A stretch of DNA of 64,000 bases from Rhipicephalus microplus. Its lineage: Eukaryota; Arthropoda; Arachnida; Ixodida; Ixodidae. The position numbers were made by a program, and so were the translations under genes. The number at the start of each line of letters is the position of its first letter. Within the stretch, counting starts at the first letter, position 1. Under the pieces are notes generated by a model that was not told where the DNA came from, searched no databases, and saw only the letters and a list, made by a program, of their open reading frames with translations. Where the stretch lies: NCBI RefSeq assembly GCF_043290135.1, contig NC_134701.1:4025001-4089000 (forward strand), written 5' to 3'. Shown here piece by piece: positions 35,513 through 48,184 of this stretch.

Positions 35513-36410
35513 AAGATATGAACCGTCGTAAAACCGCATTAAACAATGTCACTTAGTGAGATGCAGTGTTTTTCACCATTACAAGTCGGGAACTGCGATA
35601 TCTAATGTGAAAGCGCTTGCAAACGTCGTTAGGTTAGGTTAGGTTATGTTAGGTTAGGTTTAGTTAGGTTAGGTTAGGTTAGGTTATGTTAGGTTAGGTT
35701 GGGTTAGGTTAGGTTAGGTTACGTTAGGTTAAGGTATGAACCGTCGTAAAACCGCAATAAACAATGTCACTTAGTGAGATGCAGTGTTTTTCACCTTTAC
35801 AACTTGGGAACTGCGATATCTAATGTGAAAGCGCTTGAAACCGTCGTAATGTTGTAGAAAGCAATGTAAAGTAGCGAGTAAAACGTTTTCTAACGATAGA
35901 AGTGCGAAGGTTATGTTAGGTTGAGTTATGTTAGTTTAAGCTAGGTAGCGTCGTGAAACTACCAAAAACGACGTCATCTAACGAGATAGTGTTGTTTTAT
36001 AGCGAGTATTAAACTGCGATAGGTGAAATGTTGTGAAAGCACACAAAACGGCATGAACAAGCCAAATACTGCGTGTTCTACCGTTACAAGTGCGAAACTG
36101 CTATATTGTGATATTCTCGTTAAAGCGCATGCAAGCATCGTGAAATCTTTAAGAACAATGTCATTTAGCGAGATACAGCGTTCTGTACTGCAATAAGTTG
36201 GTGAAAAACTGTGAGGTTATGCAAATATCGTAATATTGAACAAAACAGTGTAATAGAGCGTTTTTAGATACAAGTGCGAATGTTAGGTTAGGTTAAGATA
36301 TGAACCGTCGTAAAACCGCATTAAACAATGTCAATTACTGAGATGCAGTGTTTTTCACCATTAAAAGTGGGGAACTGCGATATTTAATGTGAAAGCGCTT
36401 GCAACCGTCG

Positions 36411-37112
36411 TTAGGTTAGGTTAGGTTAGGTTAGGTTAGGTTTGGTTAGGTTAGGTTAGGTTAGGTTAGATTAGGTTAGGTTGGGTTGAGTTGGGTTAGG
36501 TTAGGTTAGGTTAGGTTAGGTTGGGTTAGGTTAGGTTAGGTAAGGTTAGGTTACGTTAGGTTAGGTTAGGTTACGTTAGGTTAGGTTAGGTTAGGTTACG
36601 TTAGGTTAGGTTAGGTTAGGTAAGGATAATTTGGTTAGGTTAGGTAAGGTTAGGTTAGGTTAGGTTAGGTTGTGTTGGGTGTTGTTGGGTTGGGTTGGGT
36701 TGGGTTAGGTTGGGTTAGGTTAGGTTAGGTTACGTTAGGTTAGGTTAGGTTAGGTTAGGTTACGTTAGGTTATGTTAGGTTAGGTTAGGTTACGTTAGGT
36801 TAGGTTAGGTCAGGTAAGGTTAGGTTACGTTAGAATAGGTTAGGTTAGGTTAGGTTACGTTAGGTTAGGTTAAGTTAGGTTAGGTTAGGTTTGGTTAGGT
36901 TAGGTTAGGTTAGCTTAGGTTAGGTTAGGTTGGGTTGGGTTGGGTTAGGTTGGGTTAGGTTAGGTTAGGTTAGGTTAGGTTGGGTTAGGTTAGTTTAGGT
37001 TAGGTTAGGTTAGGTTAGGTTGGGTTGGGTTAGGTTAGGTAAGGTAAGGTTAGGTTAGGTTAGGTTAGGTTATGTTAGGTTAGGTTGGGTTAGGTTAGGT
37101 TAGGTTAGGTTA
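36411..37112 (+). repeat. Long TTAGG array 7
   Basis: About 0.70 kb with the common signature. It shows extra TAAGG variants near 36540 and a shorter right end than arrays 5 and 6. Confidence 0.92.
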
Positions 37113-40100
37113 AGATATGAACCGCGCTAAAACCGCATTAAACAATGTCACTTAGTGAGATGCAGTGTTTTTCACCTTTACAAGTTGGGAACTGCGATAT
37201 CTAATGTGAAAGCGCTTGAAACCGTCGTAATGTTGTAGAAAGCAATGTAAAGTAGCGAGTAAAACGTTTTCTAACGATAGAAGTGCGAAGGTTATGTTAG
37301 GTTGAGTTATGTTAGTTTAAGCTAGGTAGCGTCGTGAAACCACCAAAAACGACGTCATCTAACGAGATAGTGTTGTTTTATTGCGAGTACGAAACTGCGA
37401 TAGGTAAAATGTTGTGAAAGCACACAAAACGGCATGAACAAGCCAAATACTGCGTGTTGTACCGTTACAAGTGCGAAACTGCTATGTTGTGATATTTTCG
37501 TTAAAGCGCATGCAAGCATCGTGAAACCTTAAAGAACGATGTCATTTAGCGAGATACAGCGTTCTGTACTGCAATAAGTTGGTGAAAAACTGTGAGGTTA
37601 TGCAAATATCCTAATTGTGAACGAAACAGTGTAATAGAGCGTTTTTTAATACAAGTGCGAATGTTAGGTTAGGTTAAGATATGAACCGTCGTAAAACCGC
37701 ATTAAACAATGTCACTTAGTGAGATGCAGTGTTTTTCACCATTACAAGTCGGGAACTACGATATCTAATGTGAAAGCGCATGAAACCGTCGTAATCTTGT
37801 AGAAAACATTGTAAAATTGCGAGTAAAACGTTTTCTAAAGATAGAAGTGCGAAGGTTAGCTTGAGTTATGTTAGTTTAAGCTATGTAGCGTCGTGAGACC
37901 ACCAAAAAGGACGTCATCTAACGAGATAGTGTTGTTTTATTGCATGTACGAAACTGCAATAGGTGAAATGTTGTGAAAGTACACAAAACGGCTTGAACAA
38001 GCCAGATACTGCGTGTTGTACCGTTACAAGTGCGAAACTGCTATAATGTGATATTCTCGTTAAAGCGCATGCAATCAACGTGAAACCTTAAAGAACGATG
38101 TCATTTAGCGAGATACAGCGTTCTGTACTGCAAAAAGGTGGTGAAAAACTGTGAGGTTATGCAAATATCGTAATTGTGAACGAAACAGTGTAATCGAGCG
38201 TTTTTCAATACAAGTACCAATGTTAGGTTAGGTTAAGATATGAACCGTCGTAAAACCGCATTAAACAATGTCACTTAGTGAGATGCAGTGTTTTTCACCA
38301 TTACAAGTCGGGAACTGCGATATCTAATGTGAAAGCGCTTGCAAACGTCGTTAGGTTAGCTTAGGTTAGGTTAGGTTAGGTTAGGTTAGGTTAGGTTAGG
38401 TTAGGTTAGGTTTGGTTAGGTTAGGTTAGGTTAGGTTATGTTAGGTTAGGTTGGGTTAGGTTAGGTTAGGTTAGGTTAAGATATGAACCGCGCTAAAACC
38501 GCATTAAACAATGTCACTTAGTGAGATGCAGTGTTTTTCACCTTTACAAGTTGGGAACTGCGATATCTAATGTGAAAGCGCTTGAAACCGTCGTAATGTT
38601 GTAGAAAGCAATGTAAAGTAGCGAGTAAAACGTTTTCTAACGATAGAAGTGCGAAGGTTATGTTAGGTTGAGTTATGTTAGTTTAAGCTAGGTAGCGTCG
38701 TGAAACCACCAAAAACGACGTCATCTAACGAGATAGTGTTGTTTTATTGCGAGTACGAAACTGCGATAGGTAAAATGTGAAAGCACACAAAACGGCTCGA
38801 ACAAGCCAAATACTGCGTGTAGTACCGTTACAAGTGCGAAACTGCTATGTTGTGACATTCTCGGTAAAGCGCATGCAAGTATCGTGAAACCTTAAGAACG
38901 ATGTCATTTAGCGAGATACAGCGTTCTGTACTGTAATAAGTTGGTGAGAAACTGTGAGGTCAAGCAAATATCGTAATTGTGAACGAAACAGTGTAATTGA
39001 GCGTCTTTAGATACAAGTGCGAATGTTAGGTTAGGTTGACATATCAACCGTCGTAAAACCGCATTAAACAATGTCACTTAGTGAGATGTAGTGTTTTTCA
39101 ACATTACAAGTCGGGAACTACGATATCTAATGTGAAAGCGCATGAAACCGTCGTAATCTTGTAGAAAACATTGTAAAGTTGCGAGTAAAACGTTTTCTAA
39201 CGATAGAAGTGCGAAGGTTAGGTTAGGTTAGGTTAGTTTAAGATAGGTAGCGTCATGAAACTAACAAAAACGACGTCATCTAACGAGATAGTGTTGTTTT
39301 ATTGCGAGTATTAAATGGCGATAGGTGAAATGTTGTGAATGCACACAAAACGGCATGAACCAGCCAAATACTGCGTGTTCTACCGTTACAAGTGCGAAAC
39401 TGCTATATTGTGATATTCTCGTTAAAGCGCATGCAAGCATCGTGAAACCTTAAAGAACAATGTCATTTAGCGAGATACAGCGTTCTGTACTGCAATAAGT
39501 TGGTGAAAAACTGTGAGGTTATGCAAATATCGTAATTGTTAACGAAACAGTGTAATAGAGCGTTTTTCAATACAAGTACGAATGTTAGGTTAGGTTAAGA
39601 TATGAACCGTCGTAAAACCGCATTAAACAATGTCACTTAGTGAGATGCAGTGTTTTTCACCATTACAAGTCGGGAACTGCGATATCTAATGTCGCTTGCA
39701 AACGTCGTTAGGTTAGGTTAGGTTAGGTTGGGTTAGGTTAGGTTAGGTTATGTTAGGTTAGGTTTGGTTAGGTTAGGTTAGGTTAGGTTATGTTAGGTTA
39801 GGTTGGGTTAGGTTAGGTTAGGTTACGTTAGGTTAAGGTATGAACCGTCGTAAAACCGCAATAAACAATGTCACTTAGTGCGATGCTATGTTTTTCACCT
39901 TTACAACTTGGGAACTGCGATATCTAATGTGAAAGCGCTTGAAACCGTCGTAATGTTGTAGAAAGCAATGTAAAGTAGCGAGTAAACGTTTTCTAACGAT
40001 AGAAGTGCGAAGGTTATGTTAGGTTGAGTTATGTTAGTTTAAGCTAGGTAGCGTCGTGAAACTACCAAAAACGACGTCATCTAACGAGATAGTGTTGTTT

Positions 40101-40513
40101 TATAGCGAGTATTAAACTGCGATAGGTGAAATGTTGTGAAAGCACACAAAACGGCATGAACAAGCCAAATACTGCGTGTTCTACCGTTACAAGTGCGAAA
40201 CTGCTATATTGTGATATTCTCGTTAAAGCGCATGCAAGCATCGTGAAACCTTAAAGAACAATGTCATTTAGCGAGATACAGCGTTCTGTACTGCAATAAG
40301 TTGGTGAAAAACTGTGAGGTTATGCAAATATCGTAATATTGAACAAAACAGTGTAATAGAGCGTTTTTAGATACAAGTGCGAATGTTAGGTTAGGTTAAG
40401 ATATGAACCGTCGTAAAACCGCATTAAACAATGTCAATTACTGAGATGCAGTGTTTTTCACCATTAAAAGTGGGGAACTGCGATATTTAATGTGAAAGCG
40501 CTTGCAACCGTCG

Positions 40514-40636
40514 TTAGGTAAGGTTAGGTTAGGTTAGGTTAGGTTAGGTTTGGTTAGGTTAGGTTAGGTTAGGTTAGATTAGGTTAGGTTAGGTTATGTT
40601 AGGTTAGGTTGGGTTAGGTTAGGTTAGGTTAGGTTA
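40514..40636 (+). repeat. Collapsed TTAGG array at a long-array position
   Basis: Only about 123 bp. The flanks are those of long arrays (left AAAAGTGGGG...AACCGTCG, right AAGATATGAACCGCGC). The left edge matches arrays 5 and 6 (TTAGGTAAGG...TTAGATTAGG), then jumps to their right edge. An internal deletion between TTAGG repeats explains it. Confidence 0.8.
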
Positions 40637-43600
40637 AGATATGAACCGCGCTAAAACCGCATTAAACAATGTCACTTAGTGAGATGCAGTGTTTTTCACC
40701 TTTACAAGTTGGGAACTGCGATATCTAATGTGAAAGCGCTTGAAACCGTCGTAATGTTGTAGAAAGCAATGTAAAGTAGCGAGTAAAACGTTTTCTAACG
40801 ATAGAAGTCCGAAGGTTATGTTAGGTTGAGTTATGTTAGTTTAAGCTAGGTAGCGTCGTGAAACCACCAAAAACGACGTCATCTAACGAGATAGTGTTGT
40901 TTTATTGCGAGTACGAAACTGCGATAGGTAAAATGTTGTGAAAGCACACAAAACGGCATGAACAAGCCAAATACTGCGTGTTGTACCGTTACAAGTGCGA
41001 AACTGCTATGTTGTGATTTTTGCGTTAAAGCGCATGCAAGCATCGTGAAACCTTAAAGAACGATGTCATTTAGCGAGATACAGCGTTCTGTACTGCAATA
41101 AGTTGGTGAAAAACTGTGAGGTTATGCAAATATCCTAATTGTGAACGAAACAGTGTAATAGAGCGTTTTTTAATACAAGTGCGAATGTTAGGTTAGGTTA
41201 AGATATGAACCGTCGTAAAACCGCATTAAACAATGTCACTTAGTGAGATGCAGTGTTTTTCACCATTACAAGTCGGGAACTACGATATCTAATGTGAAAG
41301 CGCATGAAACCGTCGTAATCTTGTAGAAAACATTGTAAAATTGCGAGTAAAACGTTTTCTAAAGATAGAAGTGCGAAGGTTAGCTTGAGTTATGTTAGTT
41401 TAAGCTATGTAGCGTCGTGAGACCACCAAAAAGGACGTCATCTAACGAGATAGTGTTGTTTTATTGCATGTACGAAACTGCAATAGGTGAAATGTTGTGA
41501 AAGTACACAAAACGGCTTGAACAAGCCAGATACTGCGTGTTGTACCGTTACAAGTGCGAAACTGCTGTAATGTGATATTCTCGTTAAAGCGCATGCAATC
41601 ATCGTGAAACCTTAAAGAACGATGTCATTTAGCGAGATACAGCGTTCTGTACTGCAAAAAGGTGGTGAAAAACTGTGAGGTTATGCAAATATCGTAATTG
41701 TGAACGAAACAGTGTAATAGAGCGTTTTTCAATACAAGTACCAATGTTAGGTTAGGTTAAGATATGAACTGTCGTAAAACCGCATTAAACAATGTCACTT
41801 AGTGGGATGCAGTGTTTTTCACCATTACAAGTCGGGAACTGCGATATCTAATGTGAAAGCGCTTGCAAACGTCGTTAGGTTAGGTTAGGTTTGGTTAGGT
41901 TAGGTTAGGTTAGGTTAGGTTAGGTTATGTTAGGTTAGGTTGGGTTAGGTTAGGTTAGGTTAGGTTAGGTTAGGTTAAGATATGAACCGCGCTAAAACCG
42001 CATTAAACAATGTCACTTAGTGAGATGCAGTGTTTTTCACCTTTACAAGTTGGGAACTGCGATATCTAATGTGAAAGCGCTTGAAACCGTCGTAATGTTG
42101 TAGAAAGCAATGTAAAGTAGCGAGTAAAACGTTTTCTAACGATAGAAGTGCGAAGGTTATGTTAGGTTGAGTTATGTTAGTTTAAGCTAGGTAGCGTCGT
42201 GAAACCACCAAAAACGACGTCATCTAACGAGATAGTGTTGTTTTATTGCGAGTACGAAACTGCGATAGGTAAAATGTTGTGAAAGCACACAAAACGGCAT
42301 GAACAAGCCAAATACTGCGTGTTGTACCGTTACAAGTGCGAAACTGCTATGTTGTGACATTCTCGGTAAAGCGCATGCAAGTATCGTGAAACCTTAAGAA
42401 CGATGTCATTTAGCGAGATACAGCGTTCTGTACTGTAATAAGTTGGTGAGAAACTGTGAGGTCAAGCAAATATCGTAATTGTGAACGAAACAGTGTAATT
42501 GAGCGTCTTTAGATACAAGTGCGAATGTTAGGTTAGGTTGACATATCAACCGTCGTAAAACCGCATTAAACAATGTCACTTAGTGAGTTGTAGTGTTTTT
42601 CAACATTACAAGTCGGGAACTACGATATCTAAAGTGAAAGCGCATGAAACCGTCGTAATCTTGTAGAAAACATTGTAAAGTTGCGAGTAAAACGTTTTCT
42701 AACGATAGAAGTGCGAAGGTTAGGTTAGTTTAGGTTAGTTTAAGCTAGGTAGCGTCATGAAACTACCAAAAACGACGTCATCTAACGAGATAGTGTTGTT
42801 TTATTGCGAGTATTAAACTGCGATAGGTGAAATGTTGTGAATGCACACAAAACGGCATGAACAAGCCAAATACTGCGTGTTCTACCGTTACAAGTGCGAA
42901 ACTGCTATATTGTGATATTCTCGTTAAAGCGCATGCAAGCATCGTGAAACCTTACCTTAAAGAACAAACAATGTCATTCAGCGAGATACAGCGTTCTGTA
43001 CTGCAATAAGTTGGTGAAAAACTGTGAGGTTATGCAAATATCGTAATTGTGAACGAAACAGTGTAATAGAGCGTTTTTCAATACAAGTACCAATGTTAGG
43101 TTAGGTTAAGATATGAACCGTCGTAAAACCGCATTAAACAATGTCACTTAGTGAGATGCAGTGTTTTTCACCATTACAAGTCGGGAACTGCGATATCTAA
43201 TGTGAAAGCGCTTGCAAACGTCGTTAGGTTAGCTTAGGTTAGGTTAGGTTAGGTTAGGTTAGGTTAGGTTAGGTTTGGTTAGGTTAGGTTAGGTTAGGTT
43301 ATGTTAGGTTAGGTTGGGTTAGGTTAGGTTAGGTTAGGTTAGGTTAAGATATGAACCGCGCTAAAACCGCATTAAACAATGTCACTTAGTGAGATGCAGT
43401 GTTTTTCACCTTTACAAGTTGGGAACTGCGATATCTAATGTGAAAGCGCTTGAAACCGTCGTAATGTTGTAGAAAGCAATGTAAAGTAGCGAGTAAAACG
43501 TTTTCTAACGATAGAAGTGCGAAGGTTATGTTAGGTTGAGTTATGTTAGTTTAAGCTAGGTAGCGTCGTGAAACCACCAAAAATTACGTCATCTAACGAG

Positions 43601-46600
43601 ATAGTGTTGTTTTATTGCGAGTACGAAACTGCGATAGGTAAAATGTGAAAGCACACAAAACGGAATGAACAAGCCAAATACTGCGTGTTGTACCGTTACA
43701 AGTGCGAAACTGCTATGTTGTGACATTCTCGGTAAAGCGCATGCAAGTATCGTGAAACCTTAAGAACGATGTCATTTAGCGAGATACAGCGTTCTGTACT
43801 GTAATAAGTTGGTGAGAAACTGTGAGGTCAAGCAAATATCGTAATTGTGAACGAAACAGTGTAATTGAGCGTCTTTAGATACAAGTGCGAATGTTAGGTT
43901 AGGTTGACATATCAACCGTCGTAAAACCGCATTAAACAATGTCACTTAGTGAGATGCAGTGTTTTTCACCATTACAAGTCGGGAACTACGATATCTAATG
44001 TGAAAGCGCATGAAACCATCGTAATCTTGTAGAAAACATTGTAAAATTGCGAGTAAAACGTTTTCTAAAGATAGAAGTGCGAAGGTTAGCTTGAGTTATG
44101 TTAGTTTAAGCTATGTAGCGTCGTGAGACCACCAAAAAGGACGTCATCTAACGAGATAGTGTTGTTTTATTGCATGTACGAAACTGCAATAGGTGAAATG
44201 TTGTGAAAGTACACAAAACGGCTTGAACAAGCCAGATACTGCGTGTTGTACCGTTACAAGTGCGAAACTGCTATAATGTGATATTCTCGTTAAAGCGCAT
44301 GCAAGCATCGTGAAACCTTAAAGAACGATGTCATTTAGCGAGATACAGCGTTCTGTACTGCAATAAGTTGGTGAAAAACTGAGTTTATGCAAATATCGTA
44401 ATTGTGAACGAAACAGTGTAATAGAGCGTTTTTCAATACAAGTACCAATGTTAGGTTAGGTTAAGATATGAACCGTCGTAAAACCGCATTAAACAATGTC
44501 ACTTAGTGAGATGCAGTGTTTTTCACCATTACAAGTCGGGAACTGCGATATCTAATGTGAAAGCGCTTGCAAACGTCGTTAGGTTAGCTTAGGTTAGGTT
44601 AGGTTAGGTTAGGTTAGGTTACGTTAGGTTAGGTTTGGTTAGGTTAGGTTAGGTTAGGTTATGTTAGGTTAGGTTGGGTTAGGTTAGGTTAGGTTAGGTT
44701 AGGTTAAGATATGAACCGCGCTAAAACCGCATTAAACAATGTCACTTAGTGAGATGCAGTGTTTTTCACCTTTACAAGTTGGGAACTGCGATATCTAATG
44801 TGAAAGCGCTTGAAACCGTCGTAATGTTGTAGAAAGCAATGTAAAGTAGCGAGTAAAACGTTTTCTAACGATAGAAGTGCGAAGGTTATGTTAGGTTGAG
44901 TTATGTTAGTTTAAGCTAGGTAGCGTCGTGAAACCACCAAAAACGACGTCATCTAACGAGATAGTGTTGTTTTATAGCGAGTACGAAACTGCGATAGGTA
45001 AAATATTGTGAAAGCACACAAAACGGCATGAACAAGCCAAATACTGCGTGTTGTACCGTTACAAGTGCGAAACTGCTGTGTTGTGACATTCTCGTTAAAG
45101 CGCATGCAAGTATCGTGAAACCTTAAGAACGATGTCATTTAGCGAGATACAGCGTTCTGTACTGTAATAAGTTGGTGAGAAACTGTGAGGTCAAGCAAAT
45201 ATCGTAATTGTGAACGAAACAGTGTAATTGAGCGTTTTTCAATACAAGTACCAATGTTAGGTTAGGTTAAGATATGAACCGTCGTAAAACCGCATTAAAC
45301 AATGTCACTTAGTGGGATGCAGGGTTTTTCACCATTACAAGTCGGGAACTGCGATATCTAATGTGAAAGCGCTTGCAAACGTCGTTAGGTTAGGTTAGGT
45401 TTGGTTAGGTTAGGTTAGGTTAGGTTAGGTTAGGTTAGGTTGGGTTAGGTTAGGTTAGGTTAGGTTAGGTTAAGATATGAACCGCGCTAAAACCGCATTA
45501 AACAATGTCACTTAGTGAGATGCAGTGTTTTTCACCTTTACAAGTTGGGAACTGCGATATCTAATGTGAAAGCGCTTGAAACCGTCGTAATGTTGTAGAA
45601 AGCAATGTAAAGTAGCGAGTAAAACGTTTTCTAACGATAGAAGTGCGAAGGTTATGTTAGGTTGAGTTATGTTAGTTTAAGCTAGGTAGCGTCGTGAAAC
45701 CACCAAAAACGACGTCATCTAACGAGATAGTGTTGTTTTATTGCGAGTACGAAACTGCGATAGGTAAAATGTTGTGAAAGCACACAAAACGGCATGAACA
45801 AGCCAAATACTGCGTGTTGTACCGTTACAAGTGCGAAACTGCTATGTTGTGACATTCTCGGTAAAGCGCATGCAAGTATCGTGAAACCTTAAGAACGATG
45901 TCATTTAGCGAGATACAGCGTTCTGTACTGTAATAAGTTGGTGAGAAACTGTGAGGTCAAGCAAATATCGTAATTGTGAACGAAACAGTGTAATTGAGCG
46001 TCTTTAGATACAAGTGCGAATGTTAGGTTAGGTTGACATATCAACCGTCGTAAAACCGCATTAAACAATGTCACTTAGTGAGTTGTAGTGTTTTTCAACA
46101 TTACAAGTCGGGAACTACGATATCTAAAGTGAAAGCGCATGAAACCGTCGTAATCTTGTAGAAAACATTGTAAAGTTGCGAGTAAAACGTTTTCTAACGA
46201 TAGAAGTGCGAAGGTTAGGTTAGGTTAGGTTAGTTTAAGCTATGTAGCGTCGTGAGACCACCAAAAAGGACGTCATCTAACGAGATAGTGTTGTTTTATT
46301 GCATGTACGAAACTGCAATAGGTGAAATGTTGTGAAAGTACACAAAACGGCTTGAACAAGCCAGATACTGCGTGTTGTACCGTTACAAGTGCGAAACTGC
46401 TATAATGTGATATTCTCGTTAAAGCGCATGCAAGCATCGTGAAACCTTAAAGAACGATGTCATTTAGCGAGATACAGCGTTCTGTACTGCAATAAGTTGG
46501 TGAAAAACTGTGAGTTTATGCAAATATCGTAATTGTGAACGAAACAGTGTAATAGAGCGTTTTTCAATACAAGTACCAATGTTAGGTTAGGTTAAGATAT

Positions 46601-47956
46601 GAACCGTCGTAAAACCGCATTAAACAATGTCACTTAGTGAGATGCAGTGTTTTTCACCATTACAAGTCGGGAACTGCGATATCTAATGTGAAAGCGCTTG
46701 CAAACGTCGTTGGGTTAGCTTAGGTTAGGTTAGGTTAGGTTAGGTTAGGTTACGTTAGGTTAGGTTTGGTTAGGTTAGGTTAGGTTAGGTTAGGTTGGGT
46801 TAGGTTAGGTTAGGTTAGGTTAGGTTAGGTTAAGATATGAACCGCGCTAAAACCGCATTAAACAATGTCACTTAGTGAGATGCAGTGTTTTTCACCTTTA
46901 CAAGTTGGGAACTGCGATATCTAATGTGAAAGCGCTTGAAACCGTCGTAATGTTGTAGAAAGCAATGTAAAGTAGGGAGTAAAACGTTTTCTAACGATAG
47001 AAGTGCGAAGGTTATGTTAGGTTGAGTTATGTTAGTTTAAGCTAGGTAGCGTCGTGAAACCACCAAAAACGACGTCATCTAACGAGATAGTGTTGTTTTA
47101 TAGCGAGTACGAAACTGCGATAGGTAAAATATTGTGAAAGCACACAAAACGGCATGAACAAGCCAAATACTGCGTGTTGTACCGTTACAAGTGCGAAACT
47201 GCTGTGTTGTGACATTCTCGGTAAAGCGCATGCAAGTATCGTGAAACCTTAAGAACGATGTCATTTAGCGAGATACAGCGTTCTGTACTGTAATAAGTTG
47301 GTGAGAAACTGTGAGGTCAAGCAAATATCGTAATTGTGAACGAAACAGTGTAATTGAGCGTCTTTAGATACAAGTGCGAATGTTAGGTTAGGTTGACATA
47401 TCAACCGTCGTAAAACCGCATTAAACAATGTCACTTAGTGAGATGTAGTGTTTTTCAACATTACAAGTCGGGAACTACGATATCTGATGTGAAAGCGCAT
47501 GAAACCGTCGTAATCTTGTAGAAAACATTGTAAAGTTGCGAGTAAAACGTTTTCTAACGATAGAAGTGCGAAGGTTAGGTTAGGTTAGGTTAGTTTAAGC
47601 TAGGTAGCGTCATGAAACTACCAAAAACGACGTCATCTAACGAGATAGTGTTGTTTTATTGCGAGTATTAAACTGCGATAGGTGAAATGTTGTGAATGCA
47701 CACAAAACGGCATGAACAAGCCAAATACTGCGTGTTCTACCGTTACAAGTGCGAAACTGCTATATTGTGATATTCTCGTTAAAGCGCATGCAAGCATCGT
47801 GAAACCTTAAAGAACAATGTCATTTAGCGAGATACAGCGTTCTGTACTGCAATAAGTTGGTGAAAAACTGTGAGGTTATGCAAATATCGTAATTGTGAAC
47901 GAAACAGTGTAATAGAGCGTTTTTCAATACAAGTACGAATGTTAGGTTAGGTTAAG

Positions 47957-47960
47957 ATAT
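47957..47960. repeat. Target-site duplication, left copy, element 2
   Basis: ATAT directly left of TGTCACG, matching 53411-53414. It is the same four bases at the same satellite position as for element 1. Confidence 0.93.
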
Positions 47961-48111
47961 TGTCACGTTAAAGAGACAGGAGACGTTTTTAAGGCGTCCT
48001 CACAAAAGTCCGAAGAGCGGTCGGCTCAGCGCAGCCAAAAACAGAACAATGGCACGAGGGGGACTGCCACTTCGTCTGCCTCTTTTGCGCTGGCAGCTCA
48101 AGCGCGCGGCA
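47961..48111 (-). repeat. 3' LTR of element 2
   Basis: 151 bp, identical to 53260-53410. The + strand starts TGTCACG and ends CGCGGCA. Unlike element 1 it lacks AATAAA in element sense. Confidence 0.95.
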
Positions 48112-48126
48112 CTGCCCCTCCTCCCT
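48112..48126 (-). other. Polypurine tract of element 2
   Basis: The - strand reads AGGGAGGAGGGGCAG directly before the 3' LTR. Placement and purine content fit the plus-strand primer; the single C near the end is a minor interruption. Confidence 0.8.
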
Positions 48127-48184
48127 GAAGAGCATCGCCTCGATGCTAAACGAAGCGTGTATCGTAAAAAAAAAAAAAACATTG
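48127..48184 (-). other. 3' untranslated region of element 2
   Basis: 58 bp between the pol stop and the polypurine tract. It contains a run of 14 A on the + strand (48166-48179), so U14 in the transcript. There is no room for an env gene. Confidence 0.7.

Larger units (their letters stand above)
8670..47956 (+). repeat. Telomere-associated composite satellite, central block (about 39 kb)
   Basis: Uninterrupted satellite of A and B segments and TTAGG arrays, with no gene. Besides the long arrays listed separately, short TTAGG arrays (about 90-130 bp) lie at about 10649, 13446, 15361, 18108, 20037, 21943, 23312, 24654, 27450, 28790, 30142, 32933, 34277, 35629, 38351, 39708, 41875, 43224, 44579, 45385 and 46710. 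Each starts after CGTCG or a close variant and ends at AAGATATGAACC or AAGGTATGAACC. B segments carry only 2-4 TTAGG units. Monomers fall into recognisable variant types (A starting with GAACCGTCG, GAACCGCGC or ACATATCAACC; B with TGTGATATTCTCG or TGTGACATTCTCG). Occasional open frames of 60-71 codons recur with the repeat and are not treated as genes. Confidence 0.95.

Noticed and set aside
44953..45138. Antisense 61-codon open frame in the satellite (also 47079-47264)
   Set aside because: It is present only where two monomers share the same variants and is broken in the other copies. Not a gene.
8670..47956. CRISPR-like array of regular repeats
   Set aside because: Units are 559 bp or pentamers without unique spacers, and the context is a eukaryotic satellite with TTAGG.
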